Assembly: GCA_963738375.1 (NCBI GenBank)
Contig: CAVTWL010000006.1
Coordinates: 62,001-126,000, forward strand
Direction: 5' to 3'
Length of the DNA: 64,000 nucleotides
DNA from: Bog-159 sp963738375
GTDB taxonomy: Bacteria > Acidobacteriota > Terriglobia > Bryobacterales > Bryobacteraceae
The notes below the pieces were generated by a model, which worked only from the letters and a program-made list of their open reading frames with translations, was not told the origin of the DNA and ran no database searches. Of the stretch, positions 17,520-25,073 are shown in pieces; within the stretch, counting starts at the first letter, position 1, and every line of letters starts with the position of its first letter. Position numbers and translations under genes: made by a program.

Positions 17520-18086
17520 TCAGTGCGAAACGTTCCAGCGTGAAATAACCCTCGTTTCATGCTCGTAACCCAGGATGCCAATCGACGCCGTTCCCAACGC
17601 GAATAGCTTGCCGTCGGTGGGCGGTAAGTCCAAATAACACGCGGTCAAGATCCGCAACAAATGGCCGTGGGCGAACAGAGCCACATCACCATGGGCTGCC
17701 ACCGCCTTCCCGATCGCGCGCCGCGCCCTCACCGCCACATCATCGATTGTTTCGCCCCCCGGCACCGGTGACGTCCAAATCGTCCACCCCGGGACATGCT
17801 CCTCGATCTGTGTGCTCGTGCGACCCTCATAATCCCCGTAATCCCATTCGCACAGATCCGCGTCGACTTGCGCGACCCCGCCGTATCCCGCCAGTTCGCA
17901 AGTCCGGCGCGCCCGTTGTAGCGGGCTGCTCAGCACCAGTTCGAACGGCCGCCCCGCCAGGAAGCGCCCCAGGTCCCGGGCCTGCCGCTCGCCGTCCGCA
18001 GTCAGCGGCAAATCCGTTCGGCCCGTATGCGCGCCCGATTTACTCCATTCGGTCTCTCCGTGGCGAATCAGCCAGATTTCCGGCAT
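17520..18086 (-). CDS. Histidine phosphatase (phosphoglycerate-mutase-like) family protein
   Basis: A 188-aa member of the histidine phosphatase superfamily. WLIRHGETEWS carries the phosphoryl-accepting His in the RHG motif. SSPLQRARRTCELAG and CEWDYGDYEGR follow, and FAHGHLLRIL holds the second catalytic His. These match the SixA/CobC/GpmB-like branch; substrate (sugar phosphate, phosphoglycerate or a cobamide intermediate) is undetermined. ATG 18086 gives the canonical MPEIW start; ATG 18104 is an alternative adding six residues. The gene is divergent from pgm with 48 bases between starts, so their promoters must share that space. Confidence 0.85.
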   Translation of the reverse strand: MPEIWLIRHGETEWSKSGAHTGRTDLPLTADGERQARDLGRFLAGRPFELVLSSPLQRARRTCELAGYGGVAQVDADLCEWDYGDYEGRTSTQIEEHVPGWTIWTSPVPGGETIDDVAVRARRAIGKAVAAHGDVALFAHGHLLRILTACYLDLPPTDGKLFALGTASIGILGYEHETRVISRWNVSH

Positions 18087-18134
18087 GGAGTCTTTCGAGG
18101 GCATGCTAAAGGATACCGGATTCGCGGGACAATA

Positions 18135-19802
18135 ATGGGCATGCCCATTGACCCGAACGCTGGCAAACCGGCAACCCCCAACATGCTGGTGAATGTTCCC
18201 CGCCTCATCACTGCCTACTACGCCAGCCACCCCGACCTGACCGTCCCCGAGCAGCGCGTCGCCTTCGGAACTTCAGGCCATCGTGGTTCCTCGTTCCAGG
18301 TTTCCTTCAACGAATCTCATATCCTCGCCATCACCCAAGCGATTTGCCAGTATCGCCGGCAGGAAAAGATTACCGGCCCGCTGTACCTCGCCGCCGACAC
18401 CCATGCCCTCTCCGATCCGGCATGGGTCAGCGCCCTCGAAGTATTAGCCGCCAACGGTGTCGACACGATGATCGACGACGCCGGCGGCTATACCCCCACG
18501 CCCGCCCTGTCCCACGCCATCCTCACTTACAACCGCGGCCGAAAAGACGGCTTCGCCGACGGCATCGTGATCACCCCGTCCCACAACCCGCCCGAAGACG
18601 GCGGCTTCAAATACAATCCGCCCAACGGAGGTCCCGCCGATACCAAAGCCACCACTTGGATTCAGGACCGCGCCAACCAGATCATCGAGGGAGGCCTGCG
18701 CCAGGTGTTGCGCATGCCGTACGAAGGCGCGCGCAGAGTTTCCACCACCCACCGCTACGATTACACTACGGCCTACGTCAACGACCTCTGCCGCGTACTC
18801 GACATGGATGCCATCGCCGCGGCCAAGCTCAACGTCTGCGCCGATGCGTTAGGCGGCGCTGGCGTCGCCTATTGGGGCCGCATCAGCGAACGCTACAAAG
18901 TTCCGCTCACTCTGATGAACGTCGACGTCGACCCCACGTTCCGCTTCATGTGCGTCGATTGGGATGGCAAGATCCGCATGGACTGCTCTTCTCCATACGC
19001 CATGGCCGGGCTCATTTCCCTCAAGGACCGCTTCGATGTCGCCTTCGGCTGCGACACCGATCACGACCGCCACGGAATCGTCACGCGGAGCGCCGGCCTG
19101 CTCAACCCGAACCACTATCTCGCGGTGGCGATTTCATATCTATTTCAGCACCGGCCGGGATGGCCGCCGGCCGCGGCCGTGGGCAAAACGCTGGTGTCCA
19201 GCAGCATGATCGATCGCGTAGCCGCTGGCCTGAAACTGAAAATGCTGGAAGTGCCCGTCGGCTTCAAATACTTCGTCGACGGCTTGCTCGACAGTTCCCT
19301 GGGCTTCGGCGGAGAAGAGAGCGCCGGCGCCTCGTTCCTGCGCCGCGACGGCGCCGTCTGGACCACCGATAAAGATGGCATCATCATGGGGCTGCTCGCG
19401 GTTGAGATTATGGCGCGCACGGAAAAAGATCCCGGCGAACACTACCGCGAATTGACTGAAAAGTATGGCTCGCCGGTGTACGAGCGCGTGGACGCGCCCG
19501 CTACACCGGAACAGAAAGCCGTATTGCTGAACCTGTCGCCCTCGGATCTGCACGCTACCACTCTGGCAGGCGAGAAGATCGAAGCCGCGCTCACCACCGC
19601 GCCCGGAAACGGGGCGGCCATCGGCGGCTTGAAAGTAGTCGCCGAAAACGGCTGGTTCGCCGCCCGCCCCTCGGGCACCGAAAGCGTTTACAAACTATAC
19701 GCCGAGAGTTTCAAGGGCGAAGATCATTTGCGTCGCATTCAAAAAGAAGCGCGCGACATGATCTCGCAAACATTCGCTAAAGCCCAATCCGGCGCGGCGT
19801 AG
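18135..19802 (+). CDS. pgm: Phosphoglucomutase (alpha-D-glucose phosphate specific)
   Basis: Interconverts glucose-1-phosphate and glucose-6-phosphate, feeding glycogen and nucleotide-sugar synthesis. The 555-aa protein has VAFGTSGHRGSSF near the N-terminus, the active-site phosphoserine loop TPSHNPPEDGGFKYN (about residue 148), the Mg-binding DTDHDRHG (about 307), the sugar-binding GGEESAGASF (about 392) and the phosphate-binding RPSGTES (about 510). Order and length match bacterial Pgm (546 aa in E. coli). ATG 18135 is chosen because upstream residues of the open frame look non-coding and run antisense into the phosphatase gene. Confidence 0.93.
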   Translation: MGMPIDPNAGKPATPNMLVNVPRLITAYYASHPDLTVPEQRVAFGTSGHRGSSFQVSFNESHILAITQAICQYRRQEKITGPLYLAADTHALSDPAWVSALEVLAANGVDTMIDDAGGYTPTPALSHAILTYNRGRKDGFADGIVITPSHNPPEDGGFKYNPPNGGPADTKATTWIQDRANQIIEGGLRQVLRMPYEGARRVSTTHRYDYTTAYVNDLCRVLDMDAIAAAKLNVCADALGGAGVAYWGRISERYKVPLTLMNVDVDPTFRFMCVDWDGKIRMDCSSPYAMAGLISLKDRFDVAFGCDTDHDRHGIVTRSAGLLNPNHYLAVAISYLFQHRPGWPPAAAVGKTLVSSSMIDRVAAGLKLKMLEVPVGFKYFVDGLLDSSLGFGGEESAGASFLRRDGAVWTTDKDGIIMGLLAVEIMARTEKDPGEHYRELTEKYGSPVYERVDAPATPEQKAVLLNLSPSDLHATTLAGEKIEAALTTAPGNGAAIGGLKVVAENGWFAARPSGTESVYKLYAESFKGEDHLRRIQKEARDMISQTFAKAQSGAA

Positions 19803-19830
19803 GTGTCATAAAATCGGTAAAGAGGTTCTC

Positions 19831-19992
19831 ATGGCATCGCTGCAACGAAAACTTCTTGAGGCGATCAAAAAGGCGCTGCGCTCCGGCCGCGGCCCGGATT
19901 CGCCGGACGAACCCTACGCGTCTGTACGCTCACCTATCCGCCGCGGTCCACCGGACAAAAGCGCTTCGGTCGCGCTGCAGGAGCCGGATTGA
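19831..19992 (+). CDS. 53-aa basic protein coupled to OsmC gene
   Basis: A short gene from ATG 19831, with AAGAGGT seven bases upstream, to TGA 19990-19992. The product begins Met-Ala-Ser-Leu-Gln-Arg-Lys-Leu-Leu-Glu-Ala-Ile-Lys-Lys-Ala-Leu-Arg, an amphipathic basic helix. It is followed by a Pro/Ser/Arg-rich tail with two RRG/RGP segments. No membrane segment and no metal-binding pattern are present. Its last bases TTGA contain the TTG start of the OsmC gene, so the two are probably translated together. Ribosome site, codon bias and the overlap support a real gene; I do not recognise a family. A nucleic-acid or membrane-surface contact is possible from the charge but is a guess. Confidence 0.55.
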   Translation: MASLQRKLLEAIKKALRSGRGPDSPDEPYASVRSPIRRGPPDKSASVALQEPD

Positions 19993-20480
19993 AAAACCAT
20001 CGTTATTCGGTGGCTGTTGAGTGGACCGGAAACACCGGCGCCGGTACCTCAGCCTACGCCGCCTATGAGCGCAGCCACGAAATAACGGCAGCCAAAAAGA
20101 CCAGTATCTCCGGCTCGTCTGACCCCACATTCCGAGGCGATCCGGCTCGTTGGAATCCAGAAGAATTGCTGGTCGCTTCGCTATCCGCCTGCCATCAACT
20201 CTGGTATTTGCACTTGTGCGCGAGTGCGGGCATCGTTGTCACCGCGTATCTCGACCGCGCCGAAGGGGAAATGCAGGAAACCGCCGGTGGCGCCGGGCAG
20301 TTCGTCCGCGTCATCCTTCGTCCCCAAGTCACCCTCGCGCCCGGTTCCGACATAGCTACCGCACACGAACTTCACCACGCCGCACACGCCAAATGCTTCA
20401 TCGCAAACTCCGTTAATTTCCCCGTCGACCATCAGCCCGAAATCCGCATCGAAGCGCCACCCATGGCGCAATCGCTGTGA
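19989..20480 (+). CDS. OsmC/Ohr family peroxide-detoxification protein
   Basis: A 163-aa OsmC-fold protein. The two reactive cysteines occur in SLSACHQLWYL and HAKCFIANSVN, the expected positions for thiol peroxidases that reduce organic hydroperoxides. WNPEELLVASLSAC is the core family motif. An N-terminal part with TSAYAAYERSHEI suits the OsmC-like branch seen in soil bacteria. The TTG start overlaps the stop of the 53-aa gene. A stem-loop followed by a T-rich run sits at its end. Substrate and dithiol reductant are unknown. Confidence 0.88.
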   Translation: MKNHRYSVAVEWTGNTGAGTSAYAAYERSHEITAAKKTSISGSSDPTFRGDPARWNPEELLVASLSACHQLWYLHLCASAGIVVTAYLDRAEGEMQETAGGAGQFVRVILRPQVTLAPGSDIATAHELHHAAHAKCFIANSVNFPVDHQPEIRIEAPPMAQSL

Positions 20481-20508
20481 CAGGCTTGTCACACTAGCTT
20501 TTTATTTC
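20476..20508 (+). terminator. Probable rho-independent terminator after OsmC gene
   Basis: TGTGACA, loop GGCT, TGTCACA forms a perfect 7-bp stem. The left arm includes the TGA stop codon of the OsmC gene. The stem is followed by CTAGCTTTTTATTT, a T-rich run. The next gene on this strand, the subtilase, begins about 95 bases later with its own strong ribosome site, so a transcription stop here is sensible. The stem is only moderately GC-rich. Confidence 0.5.
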
Positions 20509-20602
20509 AATCCGATTTCCTTTATTTCTTATCATTTCCATCGGCCTAATTTCCGTAACTGCTGTGGCTGGATGCGTGCTTACCTGACGTGCGAGGGGAA
20601 GT

Positions 20603-22279
20603 ATGAAACGTCCGATATCTGGCTGCCTGCTGTCTCGATTTGTCGCTGGGGGTATCCTGTTAATCTCCAGCAGTTCCTTGTTCGCTAACAATGCTAAAAT
20701 TTCTCCCGACCTCCAGTTGCTGTTGGCCAACCCATCCGGAAATGTCAATGTAATCGTGCAATACACCGCGCCGCAGAAATGCAGCGGACTACTCGGCCCC
20801 CTCCTTTGTCCGGTCGTCAATATTGTCGGCGGAGTCGTCAACTCCACGTTTACACTGCTCAACGCCGCGGTCGCCACCGTGCCGCTGAACAGCCTGGTTT
20901 CCCTATCCAATCAGTCCAACGTCACTTATATTTCGCTGGATCGTTCGCTCGTCGCGGCGCTCGACTACACCACCCAAGCTGTGAGTGCACCCCAGGCGTG
21001 GGATCTCGGTTGGAATGGCGCCGGCATCGGCATCGCCGTCATCGATAGCGGCATCTATCTCCACCCCGACCTGAATGCCGCCGGCACTAATAAATCGCGA
21101 GTGGTTTACCGCCAGAGTTTCGTCCCCAGCGTGCTGAATGACGATTATGGGCACGGAACCCACGTGGCCGGCATCCTCGCCGGCAACGGCAGTTCATCGC
21201 AGCAGCCTGGATCTACCCGTTTGCTCAGCGGTATTGCACCCAACGCAAACCTCCTCGACTTCCGTGTCCTCGACGAGAATGGCGCGGGCAGCGATAGCAC
21301 CGTCATCGCCGCAATCCAGCAGGCCGTCCAGCTAAAGAGCACCTACAACGTCCGCATCGTCAACCTCTCCATCGGCCGGCAGATTTACGAAAGCTGCGCC
21401 ATCGACCCACTCTGCCAAGCCGTCGAAGCCGCCTGGAAAAGCGGCCTGGTCGTGGTCGTTGCCGCCGGCAACTTGGGCCGCAACGGATATGCCAGCGTCA
21501 CCGCGCCCGGCAACAGCCCCCACGCCATCACCGTCGGCTGCATGAAGACCAACGGCACCTATTCCACCGGCGACGACACCATCGCCAGCTACAGTTCCAG
21601 AGGCCCGACGTATATCGACCTAACGGCGAAACCGGATGTGGTGGCCCCTGGAAATCTGGTGGTATCCTTACTCGATCCCGGCTCAACCCTGGAAGCGCAG
21701 TTTCCGGCCAACGTGATGCCGCCATCGTATTATGTTCCCAAGGGCGCCGGTCCCGCTGAGTATTTCCAACTGAGCGGCACCAGCATGGCCACGCCGGTTG
21801 TATCCGGCGCCGCCGCCCTCATGCTGCAAGCCAATCCGAGCCTGACCCCCGATACCGTGAAGGCGCGGCTCATGTCCAGCGCGTCCAAGAACTTCCCCTT
21901 GATGAGCACGGCCACCGATCCCGTCACTGGTATAACCTACGTCGATACTTACGATATCTTCACCGTGGGGGCCGGCTACATCAACGTCGCTTCGGCCCTG
22001 GCCAGCACGCAGATCGCCCAGTCGAGTGCGCAGTCTCCTTCCGTTCTCTACAGCCCGCTCCTCGGCCTCATGAACCTGACACCAGCGGCCGGAACCGTCT
22101 GGGGGTCGAATGCGGTTTGGGGGACCAATGCCGTGTGGGGCACCGCCGTCTTGATGACCGGCACGAATGCCATCTTTGGCAGCAACGCGGTGTGGGGCAC
22201 GAATGCGGTCTGGGGCACGAATGCAGTCTGGGGCACCAACGCCGTCTGGGGCACCACGAGCGGCTACGGCGAAAACTAA
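20603..22279 (+). CDS. Secreted subtilisin-like serine protease (S8) with NAVWGT repeat tail
   Basis: A 558-aa protein starting at an ATG with GAGGGGAAG upstream. Residues 1-29 form a signal peptide. A propeptide-like region follows (about 30-125). The catalytic triad is intact: Asp-148 in IAVIDSGIY, His-184 in YGHGTHVAGILAG and Ser-394 in SGTSMATPVVSGAAAL, with the oxyanion Asn-290 in VVAAGNLG. The end (about residues 503-551) is a string of hexapeptides, mostly NAVWGT, described as a separate repeat. Secreted protein degradation is the likely role. The downstream c-di-GMP gene starts 20 bases after the stop. Confidence 0.92.
   Translation: MKRPISGCLLSRFVAGGILLISSSSLFANNAKISPDLQLLLANPSGNVNVIVQYTAPQKCSGLLGPLLCPVVNIVGGVVNSTFTLLNAAVATVPLNSLVSLSNQSNVTYISLDRSLVAALDYTTQAVSAPQAWDLGWNGAGIGIAVIDSGIYLHPDLNAAGTNKSRVVYRQSFVPSVLNDDYGHGTHVAGILAGNGSSSQQPGSTRLLSGIAPNANLLDFRVLDENGAGSDSTVIAAIQQAVQLKSTYNVRIVNLSIGRQIYESCAIDPLCQAVEAAWKSGLVVVVAAGNLGRNGYASVTAPGNSPHAITVGCMKTNGTYSTGDDTIASYSSRGPTYIDLTAKPDVVAPGNLVVSLLDPGSTLEAQFPANVMPPSYYVPKGAGPAEYFQLSGTSMATPVVSGAAALMLQANPSLTPDTVKARLMSSASKNFPLMSTATDPVTGITYVDTYDIFTVGAGYINVASALASTQIAQSSAQSPSVLYSPLLGLMNLTPAAGTVWGSNAVWGTNAVWGTAVLMTGTNAIFGSNAVWGTNAVWGTNAVWGTNAVWGTTSGYGEN
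22109..22255 (+). repeat. In-frame 18-bp repeats encoding NAVWGT hexapeptides
   Basis: Eight units lie at the end of the subtilase gene: NAVWGT, NAVWGT, a diverged AVLMTGT, NAIFGS, then four NAVWGT. The DNA units differ at third positions (GTT/GTC, GGG/GGC, ACC/ACG), so the peptide is conserved more tightly than the DNA in most copies, although the last four are close at DNA level. Regular Trp and Asn-Gly/Thr spacing suggests a short beta-solenoid or surface-binding tail. Function is unknown. Confidence 0.85.
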
Positions 22280-22299
22280 AGACCGCCGCAGTCATCTTG

Positions 22300-24738
22300 A
22301 TGAACGCCAAATCCAAGCTCTACGTTGTGGCCGTTAGCCTCATAGGACTCGGCGCAGTAGCTGGGGGCCTGAACCACTGGCAGTCCCAGGACCTTTCGCG
22401 CTTTCTCTGCTATCTGCTGGTCGCCGCCCTCGCCGCCGGCTTGAAAGTCAATCTTCCGGGTATCCCCGGCACTATGTCGGTCGGGTTCCTATTCGTCTTC
22501 ATCGGCATCACCGAACTGGGTATGGCGGAAACCCTGGTGATCGGATGCGTAAGCACCCTCGTCCAATGTCTTTGGAAACCGAAGCGCCGCCCCGCGGCTT
22601 ATCAAATCGCGTTCAGCATTGCCAGCACCGGTGCGGCTATCACCGCTGCGTACTACTTCTACCATGCACCCTGGATTCAGCGCTTTGATCGCGGCAGCCC
22701 ACTGCTGCTCATCGTCACAGGCTTACTCTACTTCGCTATAAACACCGCGCCCGTCGCCGGCGCCATCGCCCTGTCCGAAACCAAACCCTTCAGCCGCACT
22801 TGGTACGACTGCTACTTCTGGTCGTTCCCGTTCTACATGCTGGGAGCTTCCGTGGCGTGGATCATGACCACGGTTAGTAAGCAGCTAAACTGGGCCAGTT
22901 CCATCATGCTGCTGCCCATTATCTATATCATCTTTCGCTCCTACCGCCTTTATCTAGGACGCCTCGAAGATCAGAAGCGCCACGTCGAATCCCTGGCCGC
23001 GCTCCATCTGCGTACCATCGAAGCCTTGGCGCTGGCTATCGAAGCCAAAGACCACAAGACCCACGAGCACCTGCGGCGCGTCCGTACCTACGCCGTCGAG
23101 TTGGGCAAGGACATGGGTATATGCGGCGGCGAGTTGGAAGCATTGAAGGCCGCGGCACTCCTTCACGACATCGGGAAGTTGGCCGTACCCGAACACATCA
23201 TTTCGAAGCCTGGCCGCCTGACGCCGGAGGAGTTTGAAAAGATGAAAATCCACCCGGTGGTCGGAGCGGAAATCCTGGAACGCGTGTCCTTTCCGTATGG
23301 CGCGGCCGACATCGTACGGGCGCATCATGAGAAGTGGGATGGCTCTGGGTACCCTTATGGATTGCAGCGGGAGCAGATTCCACTGGGCGCACGCATCCTT
23401 TCCGCCGTGGATTGTCTGGATGCGCTTGCATCCGACCGCCAGTATCGGCGTGCGCTGCCCCTCGACCAAGCCATGGCCGAAGTGGAATCGCTGGCAGGCC
23501 GGAGTTTCGATCCCGACGTTATCGACCGGCTTAAGAAACGCTACGTGGAGCTGGAAGGGCTGACCAAGGCGCAGCCTGTGGAAGATCAGGTCTTTTCCAC
23601 CGATGTCTCCATTAAGCCCGGCCCGCAGCCAGACGCCGGCTTTCAGAAGGTTCGCGCCGGGAAGGATCGCGACCCGGAGTTTCTGACCTCTATCGCCGCG
23701 GCGCGGCAGGAGGTGCAGCTTCTGTTTGAGTTGGTCCAGGAACTGGGCAACTCGCTGAGCCTCGATGAAACGCTGTCCGTAGTGGCTGTGCGACTGCGCA
23801 AAATCGTTCCTTACGATGCCACCGCGACCTACGTATGCGACGGCGATCGACTGATTCCGCGCTACGTAAACGGCGACGATTTCCGATTCTTTTCGTCGCT
23901 GGAGATACCGATTGGTGAGGGACTCTCGGGATGGGTGGCGGAGAATCGCAAGCCCATTGTCAACGGAAATCCGGCGGTGGAGTCGGGGAGCCGCCTGGAT
24001 CCGTCCAAAGTCAGCAGCCTGAAATCGGCTCTGGCCGTACCCCTTGAGGGTCCAAACGGCGTAATCGGGGTCATGGCACTGTACCGGGCGGAGAGCGATG
24101 CTTTCTCACGCGATCATCTGCGCATCGTGCAAGCCATCAGCAGTAAGGTCTCCGTCGCCATCGGAAATGCGCTGATCTTCCGCCAACTCGAAGACTCCGC
24201 GACTACAGATTATCTTTCGGGCCTGCCGAATGCGCGCTCCCTTTTCTTGCGCCTGGACGACGAATTAGCGCGCTGCCGGAGAAATGAGAAGCCATTATGC
24301 GTCGTGGTTTGCGATCTGGACGGCTTCAAACAGGTCAACGACCATTTCGGTCATCTGGAAGGAAACCGCCTGCTGAAGCTGGTTGCCGACGCGCTCCGCA
24401 ACCAGTGCCGGGAATACGACTACGTCGCGCGCATGGGGGGGGATGAGTTCGTACTGCTGCTGCCCGAGAGCACCGGCCTTGCCATGCAAGCGCGCATCGA
24501 CGAGATGCGCCAAGTATCCATAACGACGGCCAACTCGGCGCAGAGTGTGTCGATGAGCATCGGCCAGGCGAGTTACCCCGAGGATGGCTCCAACGCCGAA
24601 GAACTGCTGGCCGCTGCCGATAAGCGCATGTATTCCGCCAAGCAGGTCAAACGAAGTTCCAAAGTAGTCGAATTCCCTGCGCCGCCCGCGGCGCGGACGC
24701 CTAAGCCAGCAGAACGCCGATTAACGTCATCGCAATAA
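22300..24738 (+). CDS. Membrane c-di-GMP enzyme: HD-GYP phosphodiesterase, GAF and GGDEF domains
   Basis: An 812-aa protein. Residues about 1-225 hold several membrane helices (MASE-like). An HD-GYP domain follows with LLHDIGKLAVPEHII (about 286-300) and HHEKWDGSGYPYGL (about 342-355), both complete. A GAF domain covers about 465-625 (IGEGLSGWVAENRKPIV). The end is a GGDEF domain with ARMGGDEFVLLL (about 710-721), and RxxD (REYD) stands five residues upstream as an inhibitory c-di-GMP site. Both the synthase and the phosphodiesterase signatures look intact, so direction of activity may depend on the GAF or membrane input. ATG 22300 is chosen; the frame open upstream only overlaps the subtilase repeats. 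Eight consecutive G bases encode the GGDEF glycines. Confidence 0.92.
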   Translation: MNAKSKLYVVAVSLIGLGAVAGGLNHWQSQDLSRFLCYLLVAALAAGLKVNLPGIPGTMSVGFLFVFIGITELGMAETLVIGCVSTLVQCLWKPKRRPAAYQIAFSIASTGAAITAAYYFYHAPWIQRFDRGSPLLLIVTGLLYFAINTAPVAGAIALSETKPFSRTWYDCYFWSFPFYMLGASVAWIMTTVSKQLNWASSIMLLPIIYIIFRSYRLYLGRLEDQKRHVESLAALHLRTIEALALAIEAKDHKTHEHLRRVRTYAVELGKDMGICGGELEALKAAALLHDIGKLAVPEHIISKPGRLTPEEFEKMKIHPVVGAEILERVSFPYGAADIVRAHHEKWDGSGYPYGLQREQIPLGARILSAVDCLDALASDRQYRRALPLDQAMAEVESLAGRSFDPDVIDRLKKRYVELEGLTKAQPVEDQVFSTDVSIKPGPQPDAGFQKVRAGKDRDPEFLTSIAAARQEVQLLFELVQELGNSLSLDETLSVVAVRLRKIVPYDATATYVCDGDRLIPRYVNGDDFRFFSSLEIPIGEGLSGWVAENRKPIVNGNPAVESGSRLDPSKVSSLKSALAVPLEGPNGVIGVMALYRAESDAFSRDHLRIVQAISSKVSVAIGNALIFRQLEDSATTDYLSGLPNARSLFLRLDDELARCRRNEKPLCVVVCDLDGFKQVNDHFGHLEGNRLLKLVADALRNQCREYDYVARMGGDEFVLLLPESTGLAMQARIDEMRQVSITTANSAQSVSMSIGQASYPEDGSNAEELLAAADKRMYSAKQVKRSSKVVEFPAPPAARTPKPAERRLTSSQ

Positions 24739-25072
24739 AAGCCAACGGCACGGCGAATGGCGAGCCGCAGCGTTTCATGCTCAAGGCATTGATGCCTTCC
24801 GATGGCGCCACCAGCAGCAGAATCAGTCCAAGCGTAGCTCTGTCGTCGCGCGACGGCGAGCCGTTAGCCAGGACGGCTACCGCCAGACCAATCGCGATCA
24901 AGCAACCTCCCAGGGCGCGGAGCAACTCACGCGCGAGATTGCGTGCAGCCTCGTTTTCGCCGCAGATTGCGACGAGGTTCGAAGGCAACCGAGGCGCGCA
25001 CAGATCGTAAAACCCGCCTGCCGCGATCAGGCACGCGGCACAGTCGAGGACAACTTTCCCGGCCGTTTGCAT
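24701..25072 (-). CDS. Small integral membrane protein, unknown
   Basis: A 123-aa protein with four hydrophobic segments (about residues 6-24, 50-70, 78-92 and 104-122) and only one soluble loop. That loop contains CGENEAARNLARELLRALGG. It resembles small four-helix DUF families with no known role. The start lies one base after the stop of the ThDP-enzyme gene, so it is likely the last gene of that operon. The gene ends 38 bases inside the 3' end of the convergent HD-GYP gene, which is unusual but clean. Confidence 0.6.
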   Translation of the reverse strand: MQTAGKVVLDCAACLIAAGGFYDLCAPRLPSNLVAICGENEAARNLARELLRALGGCLIAIGLAVAVLANGSPSRDDRATLGLILLLVAPSEGINALSMKRCGSPFAVPLAFIAMTLIGVLLA

Positions 25073-25073
25073 T

